This document shows, piece after piece, positions 33,540 to 43,505 of a stretch of 64,000 nt of DNA; position 1 is the first letter of the stretch; every line of letters begins with the position of its first letter. Below the pieces are notes generated by a model. That model saw nothing but the letters and a program-made list of their open reading frames with translations. It searched no databases and had not been told where the DNA came from. Where the stretch lies: contig NZ_SISG01000001.1 of assembly GCF_004310685.1 (NCBI RefSeq), forward strand, positions 62,001 through 126,000, given 5' to 3'. The position numbers and the translations under genes are program-made. The DNA comes from Glaciihabitans arcticus (GTDB lineage Bacteria > Actinomycetota > Actinomycetes > Actinomycetales > Microbacteriaceae).

Positions 33540-33589
33540 TTGACAGCGACGTTCTACTGTGGTGCTATTAAGTCCATAAGCTAATTAGC
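33540..33589 (+). promoter_or_regulatory. Promoter and palindromic operator of the arsR/SRPBCC pair
   Basis: TTGACA (33540-33545), a 17-base spacer and TGCTAT (33563-33568) form a good promoter. The perfect palindrome GCTAATTAGC (33580-33589) lies just past the expected transcription start and before the AGGGAG ribosome site, a position suited to autorepression by the ArsR-type product. It is AT-rich in a GC-rich context. Confidence 0.55.
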
Positions 33590-33602
33590 AGGGAGCGCAA
33601 CT

Positions 33603-33938
33603 ATGGACGACGAACTTGACGCGGTCTTCTTCGCTCTGGCCGACCCCACGCGGCGGGCCATGGTCGCCCAGCTTGCGCGGGGAGAGGCGACCGTGAACGA
33701 GCTTGCCGCTCCGCACGCCATGAGCCTGCCGTCCGCATCCCGACACGTCAAAGTGCTCGAGGCAGCCGGTCTCATCAGCAAGCGCCGCGATGCGCAGTTC
33801 CGGCCGTGCCGCCTCGAAGCCGATCAGTTGAAGCGCGCAGACGAGTGGATGGCGCCCTACCGCGACTTCTTCGAACCGCGACTCGATCGCCTCGAACAGC
33901 ACCTGAAAACACGAATGGCCGACAAGGAAGGCAACTGA
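33603..33938 (+). CDS. ArsR-family winged-helix transcriptional repressor
   Basis: A 111-residue winged-helix protein with the typical ArsR start DAVFFALADPTRRAMVAQLA and the recognition-helix region SLPSASRHVKVLEAAGLI, then a wing with KRRDAQFRPCRL. No metal-binding Cys pair is seen in the recognition helix, and the C-terminus DEWMAPYRDFFEPRLDRLE matches the non-metal ArsR subgroup that is paired with SRPBCC proteins. It is followed after one base by the SRPBCC gene, so both are co-transcribed and probably autoregulated. Confidence 0.88.
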   Translation: MDDELDAVFFALADPTRRAMVAQLARGEATVNELAAPHAMSLPSASRHVKVLEAAGLISKRRDAQFRPCRLEADQLKRADEWMAPYRDFFEPRLDRLEQHLKTRMADKEGN

Positions 33939-33939
33939 C

Positions 33940-34404
33940 ATGGAACGCACTCTCACCCTCACTCGCATCCTCGATGCTCCGCGCGAACTCGTCTTCGAAG
34001 CATGGACCGACCCGACCCAGCTCGACTGGTTCTACAGCGGCAACGGTGAGGTGACCCAGCCGATCCAGCTCGACCTGCATGTCGGTGGGGAGTGGCGGCA
34101 GCAGATGATCATCGATGAGGACACCGAGTACATCACGGGCGGGGTCTACCTCGAGATCGTTCCGCCCGAGCGGATCGTCTACCGCTTCGGTGCCGTCGGG
34201 GGCTGGCCGGACCTGGCCGTCGAGTCGGATGGGCCGATCATCACGGTGCAGCTGAACGAGCTGGTCGGCTCCACCGAGATGCTGGTCACGGTGTCGTTCC
34301 CCGATGGGGTCAGCGACGCGCGTGTGCAGCAGTGGTTCGACACGGGTATCCGCGACGGCCTTGGCCAGACGATCGACCGCCTCGTGGAGAAGTTCCGCGG
34401 CTAA
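33940..34404 (+). CDS. SRPBCC (AHSA1/START-like) domain protein
   Basis: A 154-residue single-domain protein starting RTLTLTRILDAPRELVFEAW and containing GGEWRQQM, PPERIVYRF and VTVSFPDG strands, the usual layout of the AHSA1/CalC-type START-like fold with a hydrophobic ligand pocket. It is cytosolic and lies in an operon with an ArsR-type repressor. This gene pair is widespread; the ligand is generally unknown. Confidence 0.85.
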   Translation: MERTLTLTRILDAPRELVFEAWTDPTQLDWFYSGNGEVTQPIQLDLHVGGEWRQQMIIDEDTEYITGGVYLEIVPPERIVYRFGAVGGWPDLAVESDGPIITVQLNELVGSTEMLVTVSFPDGVSDARVQQWFDTGIRDGLGQTIDRLVEKFRG

Positions 34405-34415
34405 TGGGCCGGCTC

Positions 34416-34668
34416 AATCGGCGCTGACTCGGGTGTTTTGGCTGCCAGGCCGCGCGTGAATCCGCGCGGTCGGGGCCGAGTTGCCCGCAAACGTCCCCTG
34501 CGGGGGCCGGGAGGCAGCAGAATCGGGCAACTCGGGCTCGAGTTGCGAGTTACGCATCCCGAACACGGTGGGAAGCTGCGCAACTCGCGAATCGGCGCTG
34601 ACTCGCTGCCTGGCCTCGCCCGGACCGACCCGAACGCGCGCGCGAGTTGCCCGGAGGGAGCAACTCGC
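34416..34668. repeat. Intergenic repeat cluster between convergent genes
   Basis: The 265-base gap has no gene. AATCGGCGCTGACTCG occurs twice (34416-34431 and 34590-34605). CGAGTTGCCCG occurs at 34477-34487 and 34643-34653, with its exact inverse at 34524-34534. A perfect 9-bp stem GCGAGTTGC/GCAACTCGC (34642-34650 and 34660-34668) ends at the stop codon of the ABC gene. No T-run follows. It may be a bidirectional terminator built from mobile short repeats. Confidence 0.6.
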
Positions 34669-34669
34669 C

Positions 34670-35371
34670 TCAGACGGCGTGCCGACCGCGGGCCTGCGGC
34701 ACCAGGTGTCCGTCGTGGATCTCGATCACGCCATCCGCCCGCTTCATGAGCAGCGGATCGTGTGTGGACACCACCGCCGCGACACCCTGCGAGGCGACGA
34801 GCGATCCGATGAGGTCCATCATGGCCTCGGCCGTGCCGCTGTCGAGCTGGCCGGTTGGCTCGTCCGCGAGCAGGATCGCCGGCCGCGCGACGAGTGCACG
34901 CGCAATGCCGACGCGCTGCTGCTGGCCGCCTGAGAGTTCGTAGGGTCGCTGCCCGGACTGGCCGGAGAGCCCCACGAGATCGAGCACCTCCGCCACGCGG
35001 GTAGCGCGCGATGCCGGATCAACGCCTTGGATCCGCAGCGGCAGCTCCACGTTCTCCGCCGCCGACAGCACGGGGATGAGCCCGAAGTCCTGGAACACGT
35101 AGCCGAGCCGTCGTCGCCGCGCCTCCACGAGCTCCGCCTCGCCGAGCGCCGTGAGCTCCTGGTCGCCGTACCAGACACTGCCGGTCGTGGGGGTGTCGAG
35201 CCCGCCGAGAATTGAGAGGAGCGTCGTCTTTCCCGACCCGCTCGGCCCGCGCAGCACGATCAGCTCGCCCGCGTGAACCTCGAAGCTGACGTCGCTGAGC
35301 GCGTGCAGCGGGCCCGCCCCGGTCGCGAAGGTGCGTCCGACGCCCCGTGCGCTGAGTACAGCGTCGCTCAT
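34670..35371 (-). CDS. ABC transporter ATP-binding protein (LolD/MacB-type)
   Basis: A 233-residue ATPase with Walker A GPSGSGKT (42-49), the Q-loop FQDFG, signature LSGGQ (146-150) and Walker B ILLADE (166-171). It belongs to the LolD/MacB-like group that serves FtsX-type permeases. It is the last gene of a four-gene operon (permease, permease, ATPase, ATPase) linked by ATGA overlaps. Energy from ATP probably drives an envelope transport or mechanotransmission cycle. Substrate unknown. Confidence 0.9.
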   Translation of the reverse strand: MSDAVLSARGVGRTFATGAGPLHALSDVSFEVHAGELIVLRGPSGSGKTTLLSILGGLDTPTTGSVWYGDQELTALGEAELVEARRRRLGYVFQDFGLIPVLSAAENVELPLRIQGVDPASRATRVAEVLDLVGLSGQSGQRPYELSGGQQQRVGIARALVARPAILLADEPTGQLDSGTAEAMMDLIGSLVASQGVAAVVSTHDPLLMKRADGVIEIHDGHLVPQARGRHAV

Positions 35372-36288
35372 GACTCCTCCTCCGTCGACGTTTCAGCCGG
35401 GGTTCCGGATGCCCGGCGCTCGCCCGGCCAGACGCCGATGTGATCCGGCTCGAGGGCCAGACGTACCCGGTCGCGAAGGTCGAGGCTGCCCACGAATTCG
35501 GTGGGGAGCTGCAGGCGGCCGACGCGGTCGAGCACGGCGAACTCCTCGGCGAGGTGGTGCTCTTCGCCGTGTTCGTCGGTGTGGGTGCTGCGCAGGACCT
35601 CGGTGGAGGTACGGCCATCCCGAATCTGTACGGTTCTTCGCACGTGGTCGGAGACGGTCGGATCGTGCGTGACGATGAGCGTGGTGACGCCGAGTTCGAT
35701 ATTGACCCGTTCCATCGACTCGAGCACCTCGGCCGAGGTGGCCTCGTCGAGCTCGCCGGTCGGTTCGTCGGCGAGCAGCACCCTGGGGGAGTTGGCGAGG
35801 GCCACGGCGATGGCGACGCGCTGCTGCTGGCCGCCCGAGAGCTCCTCGGGGCGGCGGTCGCGCAGCTCGCTCACTCCGAGCAGGTCGAGGAGTTCGCCGA
35901 TGCGCTCGGTGCGCTTCGAACTGCCGGCGACCGCCATGGCGAGCGCGATATTCTCGCCCGCGCTCAGGTAGGGCAGCAGGTTGCGCGCGGTCTGCTGCCA
36001 GACGAAGCCGACCGAGTGGCGTTGGTACTGCACGCGCTGCTTCGGGGTCATCGAGGGCAGGTCGCTTCCGGCAACGACCGCGCTTCCGGCAGTGGGTGCG
36101 TCGAGCCCCGAGAGGATCGACAGCAGCGTCGACTTGCCGGAGCCGGAGGCGCCGACCAGCGCGACGAGCTCGCCCTTCTCGACCCGCAGGTTGAGCCCCT
36201 GCAGTGCCTGCACCTCGATGCCCTGCACCGCGAAGATGCGCACGAGGTCGAGGCAGAGGATGTCCGGCTCGGTTGTCATGGACATCAT
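35368..36288 (-). CDS. ABC transporter ATP-binding protein with AbrB-like C-terminal tail
   Basis: A 306-residue ATPase with Walker A GASGSGKS, the FVWQQ Q-loop, LSGGQQQR and VLLADEPTGELD. The ATG at 36288 overlaps the permease stop (ATGA); ATGs at 36285 and 36279 are alternatives. The nucleotide domain ends near residue 235. Residues 250-288 read like a SpoVT/AbrB swapped-hairpin: VLDRVGRLQLPTEF, a short linker, then RDRVRLALEPDHIGVWP. An acidic tail follows. The extension could give dimer contacts, hold a partner or sense a ligand. The partner ATPase (34670) lacks it. The open frame further upstream to 38265 is antisense-like shadow. Confidence 0.82.
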   Translation of the reverse strand: MMSMTTEPDILCLDLVRIFAVQGIEVQALQGLNLRVEKGELVALVGASGSGKSTLLSILSGLDAPTAGSAVVAGSDLPSMTPKQRVQYQRHSVGFVWQQTARNLLPYLSAGENIALAMAVAGSSKRTERIGELLDLLGVSELRDRRPEELSGGQQQRVAIAVALANSPRVLLADEPTGELDEATSAEVLESMERVNIELGVTTLIVTHDPTVSDHVRRTVQIRDGRTSTEVLRSTHTDEHGEEHHLAEEFAVLDRVGRLQLPTEFVGSLDLRDRVRLALEPDHIGVWPGERRASGTPAETSTEEES

Positions 36289-39071
36289 TCTTCTCCCGAT
36301 TTCAGTGCTGCGGCCAGGGTGGTGGTACGGGATCCGAGCGCGGCGAGCAGGCTCGCGACGGCGACGATGAGGGCGAATCCGCCCAGCACGGCGGCGGTGA
36401 GCAGCGGATCGATGACGAGTGCGGGCTGGGCCGCGCCACCCGTGAAGGGGCGCAGGTCGATTCCGGCGAGCACGATGAGCGGCAGCGCGACGCCGAGCAG
36501 GGCACCGCCGACGAAGGCCGTGACGGCGATCGGGGCCAGCTCCCACGCGATCAGCTGCCCGGTCTGCCGGCGCGACAGGCCGAGGGTGCGCAGCACGGCG
36601 AGCAGCCGGGACCGCGAGCGGTTGTTGATGGTCGAGACGAGGATGATCGCGACGGCGGTGAGCAGCGCGACGAGCACGAGCACCGCCGCGAGCGCGAGCT
36701 GCAGTCCGCTGACGAAGGCCGAGGAGCGAATGTCGGCCGCAGCCTGCGCGCGGGTCGAGACCGAGAAGGTTGAGGTGGTGGCGTCTTCGATCGCCTCGGC
36801 GACGGCCGTGGCATCCGCCCCCGCATCGAGGGAGACAATCAGGATTCGGGGGACGAAGCCGCCGGTGACGACCGTCTCGGTGAACGCGCGGTCGAGGTAG
36901 ATCCAGTTGTCGGCGACACCCGACCCGGCAATGCGGTCGGCCGTCGCGACGATCGCGAGCTTCTGGCCGTTCATCGTGAGGCCCTCGTCGACCTCGGCGC
37001 CGAGCTGCGCCGCGAGATCCTTCGACATCACGATCGGCACGGCGTCGCCGTCGAGCTCGGCAAGCGCGGCCCGGTCGGGTGCGGCGTCGGCGAGCCCGGA
37101 CTGCAGGGCGGCGAGGGCGGCCGTGTCGGCGAGCAGCACCGTGACCGGGGCACTCGACCGACCGACCGTGAGAGAGGATGTCCCGGCATCCTGCAGTGCG
37201 ACAGCCTCGCGTACGCCGGCCACTCCGTTCGCCGCCGCAACCCCCTCGTCGAAGAAGATCGGCCCGCGCGCGCGGAGGTCGCCGCCCACTGTCGACTCCG
37301 CGGCGCTGTCTACGCCCACGGTCAGCGTGGCGAACATTGCACCCGAGAACACCGCGACCGAGACGGCGACGACCATAGCGAGCACCGGGGCGAGTCCGGC
37401 GACCGGGTCGCGCAGCGCGCGAGCGGCGCCGACGAAGCCGACGACCCCCTTGCGTGCCCGCAGCCGCCTCTCGAGCGCGGCGAGCGGCAGCGGGAAGACA
37501 CGCAGCACCACAACACACGCCGCGAGCGAGAGCAGCAGGGGAGTGGCGACGAGCAGCGGGTCGACCCCGGCGGTCTCCGAAGCCTGCGTGCCGCGCAGCA
37601 GGAGCAGCGTGAGGGATGCCACGGCGAGCACGATCGCGACGAGCTCGACGATCACCCGCCGCCGTCCGCTGCCGCGTTGACCGAGGTCGCTGCGCACCTG
37701 CCGCAGGGATCCGGGAGCGGCGGCCAGCGCGAACAGGGCGGCGGGGGCGAGCCCGACGAGGATCGGCAGCAGGTAGCTCCCGGGCGCTGCGCGGGCCGGG
37801 ATGAGCAGCACGGCCGCGAAGATCCCGAGCACGGCGACGGGCAGCCCGAGCACGAGCCCTTCGAGCGCGAGCACGGAGCGCAGTTGCGCGTTGGAGCCGC
37901 CGCGCGCGGCGATGAGGGCGAGGGTGGGGCGCCGGCGGTCCGCGACGAGGCGCGCGGCGAGGGCGAGCACGGCGATCGATACCCCGAGTGGCCCGGCGGT
38001 GGCCATCAGCAGCACGGAGGTGGTGGCGGTGGAGCGCGCGATGATCGTGGAGAGCGCGTCGACGACGCCCGTGGAGAATTTGACCCGCGTCGGCATCTCG
38101 ACGTCGGCGGTGATGGCGACGGCCTTGCTCGTGACCTGGCGCAGCTGTCCGAGCACCCGCTCGGCGCTCGCCCCCTCGATCGTGCCGCCGTTGAGCGGGA
38201 ACCATATGCGGGTCTGCAGGATCACGCCGTTGGTCGAGGTGGTGAGGGAGTAGACGGCGTCCCAACCGGCCGGATTCACAAAGGCACCCCCGGTGATGGT
38301 GGCGCGGCGATTGCCGTCATCGAAGACGTCGGGGGTCAGCGTGGTCGGGGTGAGCTGCCAGTAATCGCTCTCCGCGTCGACGGCCTCGAAGGTGCCGGAC
38401 AGCCGCACGGCCTGCAGCCCGGGCGGGGCGAGCTTCAGGGAGCGCACGGCGCCGACCGGCCACCCCATCCGCTCCGCTGTCTCCACCGACAGCACGAACT
38501 CGAGCGGTTCTCCCGGGCGGGGCTCGTCGTCGGCGAACACCGTGTCCCGGTCGAAGTCGTAGATGGCCGGGTCGGGCACGGCGGGCAGCGCACCCTCGAC
38601 GATCTCGATCTGCTCCGCCATCAGCGGGTCGGCGAGCAGCACGAGTTTGTTGAACGGGTCGTCGCCGAGGTCGTAGCCCTCCGCCTGCAGCGCGGTGGTG
38701 TTGACGGCGAACCGCGGGTCGCCGAGCAGGGAGCGCGCGGGCTCCGGGACGTCGGCGCGCACCGCGCGGAGGCCGTCATCCAGCACGCCCCAGATCGGGT
38801 CGAGCTCGCCGTCGAACGCGTCGCCCGCGGCGGAGGGACCGATCGGGGGACCGTCGAACAGGCTGGATCGCAGGTCGCGGGTCGTCGGGGGAATCGACGA
38901 GACGGTGCCCGCGAGTTCGGCGCTCGTCATCACCTCGAGGGCGCGCGGGGCCGCCGCGCAGAGGAATGACACGACCAGCACCACGCCGGCGATCGCCACC
39001 GACGCCCCGCGCTCCGAGCCGAACTGCCGCCAGAGCAGCGGCAGCAGTCCCTTGCGTCTCGACCGGCTCAT
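36285..39071 (-). CDS. FtsX-like ABC transporter permease
   Basis: A 928-residue permease with an N-terminal helix, a large extracytoplasmic domain (about 40-330), three helices, further helices in the middle, a second extracytoplasmic domain (about 590-770) and a last group of three helices. The double FtsX arrangement resembles long actinobacterial FtsX-like permeases. No signal peptide is cleaved. It overlaps both neighbours by four bases (39068-39071 and 36285-36288), so the operon order is fixed. Probable partner: the other permease, forming a heterodimer. Confidence 0.82.
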   Translation of the reverse strand: MSRSRRKGLLPLLWRQFGSERGASVAIAGVVLVVSFLCAAAPRALEVMTSAELAGTVSSIPPTTRDLRSSLFDGPPIGPSAAGDAFDGELDPIWGVLDDGLRAVRADVPEPARSLLGDPRFAVNTTALQAEGYDLGDDPFNKLVLLADPLMAEQIEIVEGALPAVPDPAIYDFDRDTVFADDEPRPGEPLEFVLSVETAERMGWPVGAVRSLKLAPPGLQAVRLSGTFEAVDAESDYWQLTPTTLTPDVFDDGNRRATITGGAFVNPAGWDAVYSLTTSTNGVILQTRIWFPLNGGTIEGASAERVLGQLRQVTSKAVAITADVEMPTRVKFSTGVVDALSTIIARSTATTSVLLMATAGPLGVSIAVLALAARLVADRRRPTLALIAARGGSNAQLRSVLALEGLVLGLPVAVLGIFAAVLLIPARAAPGSYLLPILVGLAPAALFALAAAPGSLRQVRSDLGQRGSGRRRVIVELVAIVLAVASLTLLLLRGTQASETAGVDPLLVATPLLLSLAACVVVLRVFPLPLAALERRLRARKGVVGFVGAARALRDPVAGLAPVLAMVVAVSVAVFSGAMFATLTVGVDSAAESTVGGDLRARGPIFFDEGVAAANGVAGVREAVALQDAGTSSLTVGRSSAPVTVLLADTAALAALQSGLADAAPDRAALAELDGDAVPIVMSKDLAAQLGAEVDEGLTMNGQKLAIVATADRIAGSGVADNWIYLDRAFTETVVTGGFVPRILIVSLDAGADATAVAEAIEDATTSTFSVSTRAQAAADIRSSAFVSGLQLALAAVLVLVALLTAVAIILVSTINNRSRSRLLAVLRTLGLSRRQTGQLIAWELAPIAVTAFVGGALLGVALPLIVLAGIDLRPFTGGAAQPALVIDPLLTAAVLGGFALIVAVASLLAALGSRTTTLAAALKSGEE

Positions 39072-41809
39072 CGCGTCACCGGCCCGCGCGTTGCGGAGGT
39101 TCCGGCGACCGCTGCGACGGCGGAGAGAACCACAAGGGCCGCTCCCGCGAGGATCGCGAGTGGCATGAGGTCGAAGAGCAGCGGAACCGGCAGGCTGAGC
39201 GGCAGGCCGAGCGTGGCCGAGCGGGCGAGGTCACTGATCGTGAGCAGTGCGGCCAGGTATCCGGATGCCCCGCCGAGCAGCACCCCGAACAGCACGACCA
39301 CACCGACCTCGAGTCTCCTCGCGGCTCCGATCTCCCGTCGCGTCATGCCGAGGGCGTGCAGCACACGCAGCTCGCCCCGTCGCGCACGGGAGACCATCAC
39401 GTTGCCCGAGTACACCGTCGCGGCGGCCAGCAGCAACGCTCCGAGGGCACCGAGCCAGAGGGCGATGGTCGTGGAGGTAGGGGCGTCGTCGCCCGGGGTC
39501 GCCACGGTCACCTCGGCCGCGTCGCCCAGGTTCAGGGCGGCGGCGGTCGCCGCGGGGTCGTCGCTCGCCAGCCAGTACTGATTGCTCGCTGCTGTGCCCT
39601 CAGAGTCCGGCGTCGCCGAGAGCGCTGCGGTCGCGGTCGCGAGGTCGGCCACAAAGCCGAGCGCGTTGGTTGTGCCCGGAACGGCGGGCACCGTGCCGAC
39701 GATCACGACGTCAAATGCTTCACCGAGGAGGGGCGAGCGCAGCGAGACGGTGTCGCCGACCTCGAGGGAGAGCCGGGTCGCGACCGCCTCGCTCGCGACG
39801 ACCGGCACCCCCGTGCCGACTCCGACGCCGGGCGCGATGAGGCGCACCGACGACAGGAAGTTGTAGCCCGTGAACTCGACTCCGACACCGGTCGTCGCGA
39901 CGGCGGGCAAGTACTCGGCAGGGAGCTCCTCTTCGGTGCCGAACTCGGCGCCCCACTCGGTGAGAGCGAGTTCCGGAACACCGGTGAGCGCATCGAGGGT
40001 GACCGTGTGCCGGCGCACGACGCGGTCGGGGCCGACCGAGACGCCGATGGTGAGCAGTCGGTGCTCTCCCGCGGGCAGCTCGACGATGCGGGTGACGGTG
40101 GCCGAGGCATCCGGAGCCGGGGCTTCGATCGGATCGAGGGTGGAGGTCGTCACCGTGCCCGACTCGTCGAGGGTCACGAGCGTGACGGTGATCGTGGCGG
40201 GGCCGCGCTCCGCCTCGGGGAAGTCGGCCTCGATCTCGGCACCGACATCCACGGTCAGGGTCGCCTCGAGCTCATTCGACCCGAGCCCGATGCCGCCCGG
40301 GTCGGCGGCCAGCAGCTCACTGATGCGCGCCGTATCGAGGGATCCGTCGAGGTCGTTCATCACCTCGGCGATGCGGGCGGCGGGGATGGCCACGAGCTCG
40401 GCGCTGTCGCCTCCGAGCTGGGCGGAAGTCGCGAGCACCGGCGCGACAGCCGTCACGCTGGGTGCATCGGCGAGCTCGTCGAGCGAAGGAAGGCCATCGC
40501 CCACCACTCGCAGGTCACCGCCTGCTCGCAGGGCGGGTGGGAGACCGCTCACCCGGGCGAGCGTCCCCGAGTAGCCGGTCGCGAGCAGCATCGACCCGAT
40601 CGCCAGGGCGACGACGGTGACCGAAACCGCGTGCAGTCCGACCCGCCGCGCGACCTGGCGCAGCGGCAAGGATGGCCGGGCGCCGCGACCGCGGGCGGTG
40701 GACAGCTCGGCGAGACGGACGAGCGGGGCGAACAGCGCGAGACCCACAACAACCGAGGCGAGCAGCAGCAGCGCGGGGGCTGCGGCGATGAACGGCTCCA
40801 CGCGGGTCTGCCCACTGTCGGTGACGACGAGCGGGGAACCGTAGACGCGGAACTGCAGGAAGGAGACCCCCGCGATAACCAGCACCAGCACGATCGACAC
40901 GGCGCCGATCGCCGTGCGTCCGCGCGACCCGAAGGCTGGGGCGCTGAGCGAGGCCGTGCGCGCGGTGCTCACCGTCGAGGCGGCGACGATCCCTGCCGTA
41001 GCGAGCGCTGTCGCGAGCGGCACGATCCAGAGGGACGGGTTCACCGCGATCGCGGGATAGACCAGGGTGAACGCGAGCAGTACGGTGCCGGTGCCGAGCA
41101 GCGCGGCGGGCAGCGCGACAGCGAGCGCCTCGAGAGCCGCCCCCAGTCCCAACCGGCGCAGCGTCGCTCCGCGCGAGCGGATCAGCCCGAGCTCCGGGCC
41201 GCGGGCACCCGCGAGCAGTCGGGCGACCTGCCCCAGCGCGACCAGCCCGATGATGCCGATGAGGGCGAGCGGCACGAGGCTCGCGCCCTGCTCTGCGCCG
41301 ATGCGCCGCTGGATGTCGTTCAGGGTGGTGGTCAGGCTCCCGTCTACCGTGACACCGCCCGCGCCGATCGCGGGGTCGTCGCCGAACGCGCGCTGCAGGT
41401 CGTCCACCCGTTCGATGATTCCGGGGATCGCCGCGGCCGTGAAACCGGTGGGGTGCGGCACGATGGTCCACCGCACGTAGTCCTGCCCACCCTCGGAGCG
41501 GTCCTCCACGGTGACCTCGATCGCCGCGCGGTCGAGCCCGAGCCCGATGACCGCGTCTGCTGCGGTTCGTTGGGTGGCGGGGTCATCCGCTCGCCGCGCC
41601 TGAATGGTGAAGCTGCGCTGCGAGTCGCCGACCGAATCGAGAGTGGATGTCGCAGCGCTCGTCGCCGAGACCGCGAGATACCCGCCCAGCCCCGCCAACA
41701 GCAGCGCGACCCCGAACACCAGGGCGCCCAGCGCACCGAGCAGGCCCGAGTGCGACACCGCACCGCGCGCCGAGAGCCCCAGCCAGCCGGTTCTCGATCG
41801 GGAGCGCAT
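39068..41809 (-). CDS. FtsX-like ABC transporter permease
   Basis: A 913-residue permease with the same helix and domain layout as the downstream one: first helix at about 24-50, an extracytoplasmic domain, a three-helix FtsX unit, a second domain with many acidic and Thr residues, and a final helix group ending [10 protein letters not shown]. It is the first gene of the operon. Its start lies 84 bases from the divergent ahcY start, so the short gap must hold both promoters. Confidence 0.82.
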   Translation of the reverse strand: MRSRSRTGWLGLSARGAVSHSGLLGALGALVFGVALLLAGLGGYLAVSATSAATSTLDSVGDSQRSFTIQARRADDPATQRTAADAVIGLGLDRAAIEVTVEDRSEGGQDYVRWTIVPHPTGFTAAAIPGIIERVDDLQRAFGDDPAIGAGGVTVDGSLTTTLNDIQRRIGAEQGASLVPLALIGIIGLVALGQVARLLAGARGPELGLIRSRGATLRRLGLGAALEALAVALPAALLGTGTVLLAFTLVYPAIAVNPSLWIVPLATALATAGIVAASTVSTARTASLSAPAFGSRGRTAIGAVSIVLVLVIAGVSFLQFRVYGSPLVVTDSGQTRVEPFIAAAPALLLLASVVVGLALFAPLVRLAELSTARGRGARPSLPLRQVARRVGLHAVSVTVVALAIGSMLLATGYSGTLARVSGLPPALRAGGDLRVVGDGLPSLDELADAPSVTAVAPVLATSAQLGGDSAELVAIPAARIAEVMNDLDGSLDTARISELLAADPGGIGLGSNELEATLTVDVGAEIEADFPEAERGPATITVTLVTLDESGTVTTSTLDPIEAPAPDASATVTRIVELPAGEHRLLTIGVSVGPDRVVRRHTVTLDALTGVPELALTEWGAEFGTEEELPAEYLPAVATTGVGVEFTGYNFLSSVRLIAPGVGVGTGVPVVASEAVATRLSLEVGDTVSLRSPLLGEAFDVVIVGTVPAVPGTTNALGFVADLATATAALSATPDSEGTAASNQYWLASDDPAATAAALNLGDAAEVTVATPGDDAPTSTTIALWLGALGALLLAAATVYSGNVMVSRARRGELRVLHALGMTRREIGAARRLEVGVVVLFGVLLGGASGYLAALLTISDLARSATLGLPLSLPVPLLFDLMPLAILAGAALVVLSAVAAVAGTSATRGPVTR

Positions 41810-41893
41810 AGTGGGTCGAGCCTATCGACTGGGAGTCTGGCGGTCGGGGTCATTTTCGACGACCCGGCGCGTGAGCCATGGGAGAATACAGGC

Positions 41894-43354
<1,461 letters not shown>

Positions 43355-43360
43355 TCACGA

Positions 43361-43398
43361 GCCGGTCGAGTAGGCCCGCCAGGGCCGTATCGAGACCC
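43361..43398. repeat. REP-like palindromic element after ahcY
   Basis: The stretch begins GCCGGTCGAGTAGG and ends CCGTATCGAGACCC, around a small stem GGCCC-gcca-GGGCC (43373-43386). I recognise the GGTCGAGTAG...CGTATCGAGACC outline as a frequent intergenic repeat of Micrococcales genomes (from memory, no search). It is the only clear copy in this window. Confidence 0.5.
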
Positions 43399-43430
43399 GT
43401 GTTGGCGGGTCTACCCCCGGTTGCGGGGGT
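43393..43430 (+). terminator. Twin hairpins downstream of ahcY
   Basis: AGACCCG/CGGGTCT (43393-43399 and 43406-43412) and ACCCCCG/CGGGGGT (43413-43419 and 43424-43430) form two adjacent 7-bp stems, the second with a GTTG loop. A T-containing stretch (GTGATGTTTCG) follows. They probably terminate ahcY transcription. Confidence 0.5.
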
Positions 43431-43505
43431 GTGATGTTTCGTCGCGTTTACTAGCCTGAAGTCATCCGTCGAGGGCCGTCGGATGCACCCGACGCTAGGC
43501 ATCCC

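Noticed and set aside
41882-41887. GAGAAT at -12 to -7 as a leaderless -10 for ahcY
   Set aside because: GGGAG ten bases before the ATG is a normal ribosome site, and the hexamer does not fit TANNNT.
38966-41893. A very long plus-strand open frame joined to ahcY
   Set aside because: It is antisense to the FtsX-type permease genes, has charged low-complexity composition typical of GC-rich shadow frames, and ahcY has its own start with a ribosome site at 41894.
41810-41893. SAH riboswitch in front of ahcY
   Set aside because: Only 84 bases separate the divergent start codons, with no convincing pseudoknot, and they also have to hold two promoters.
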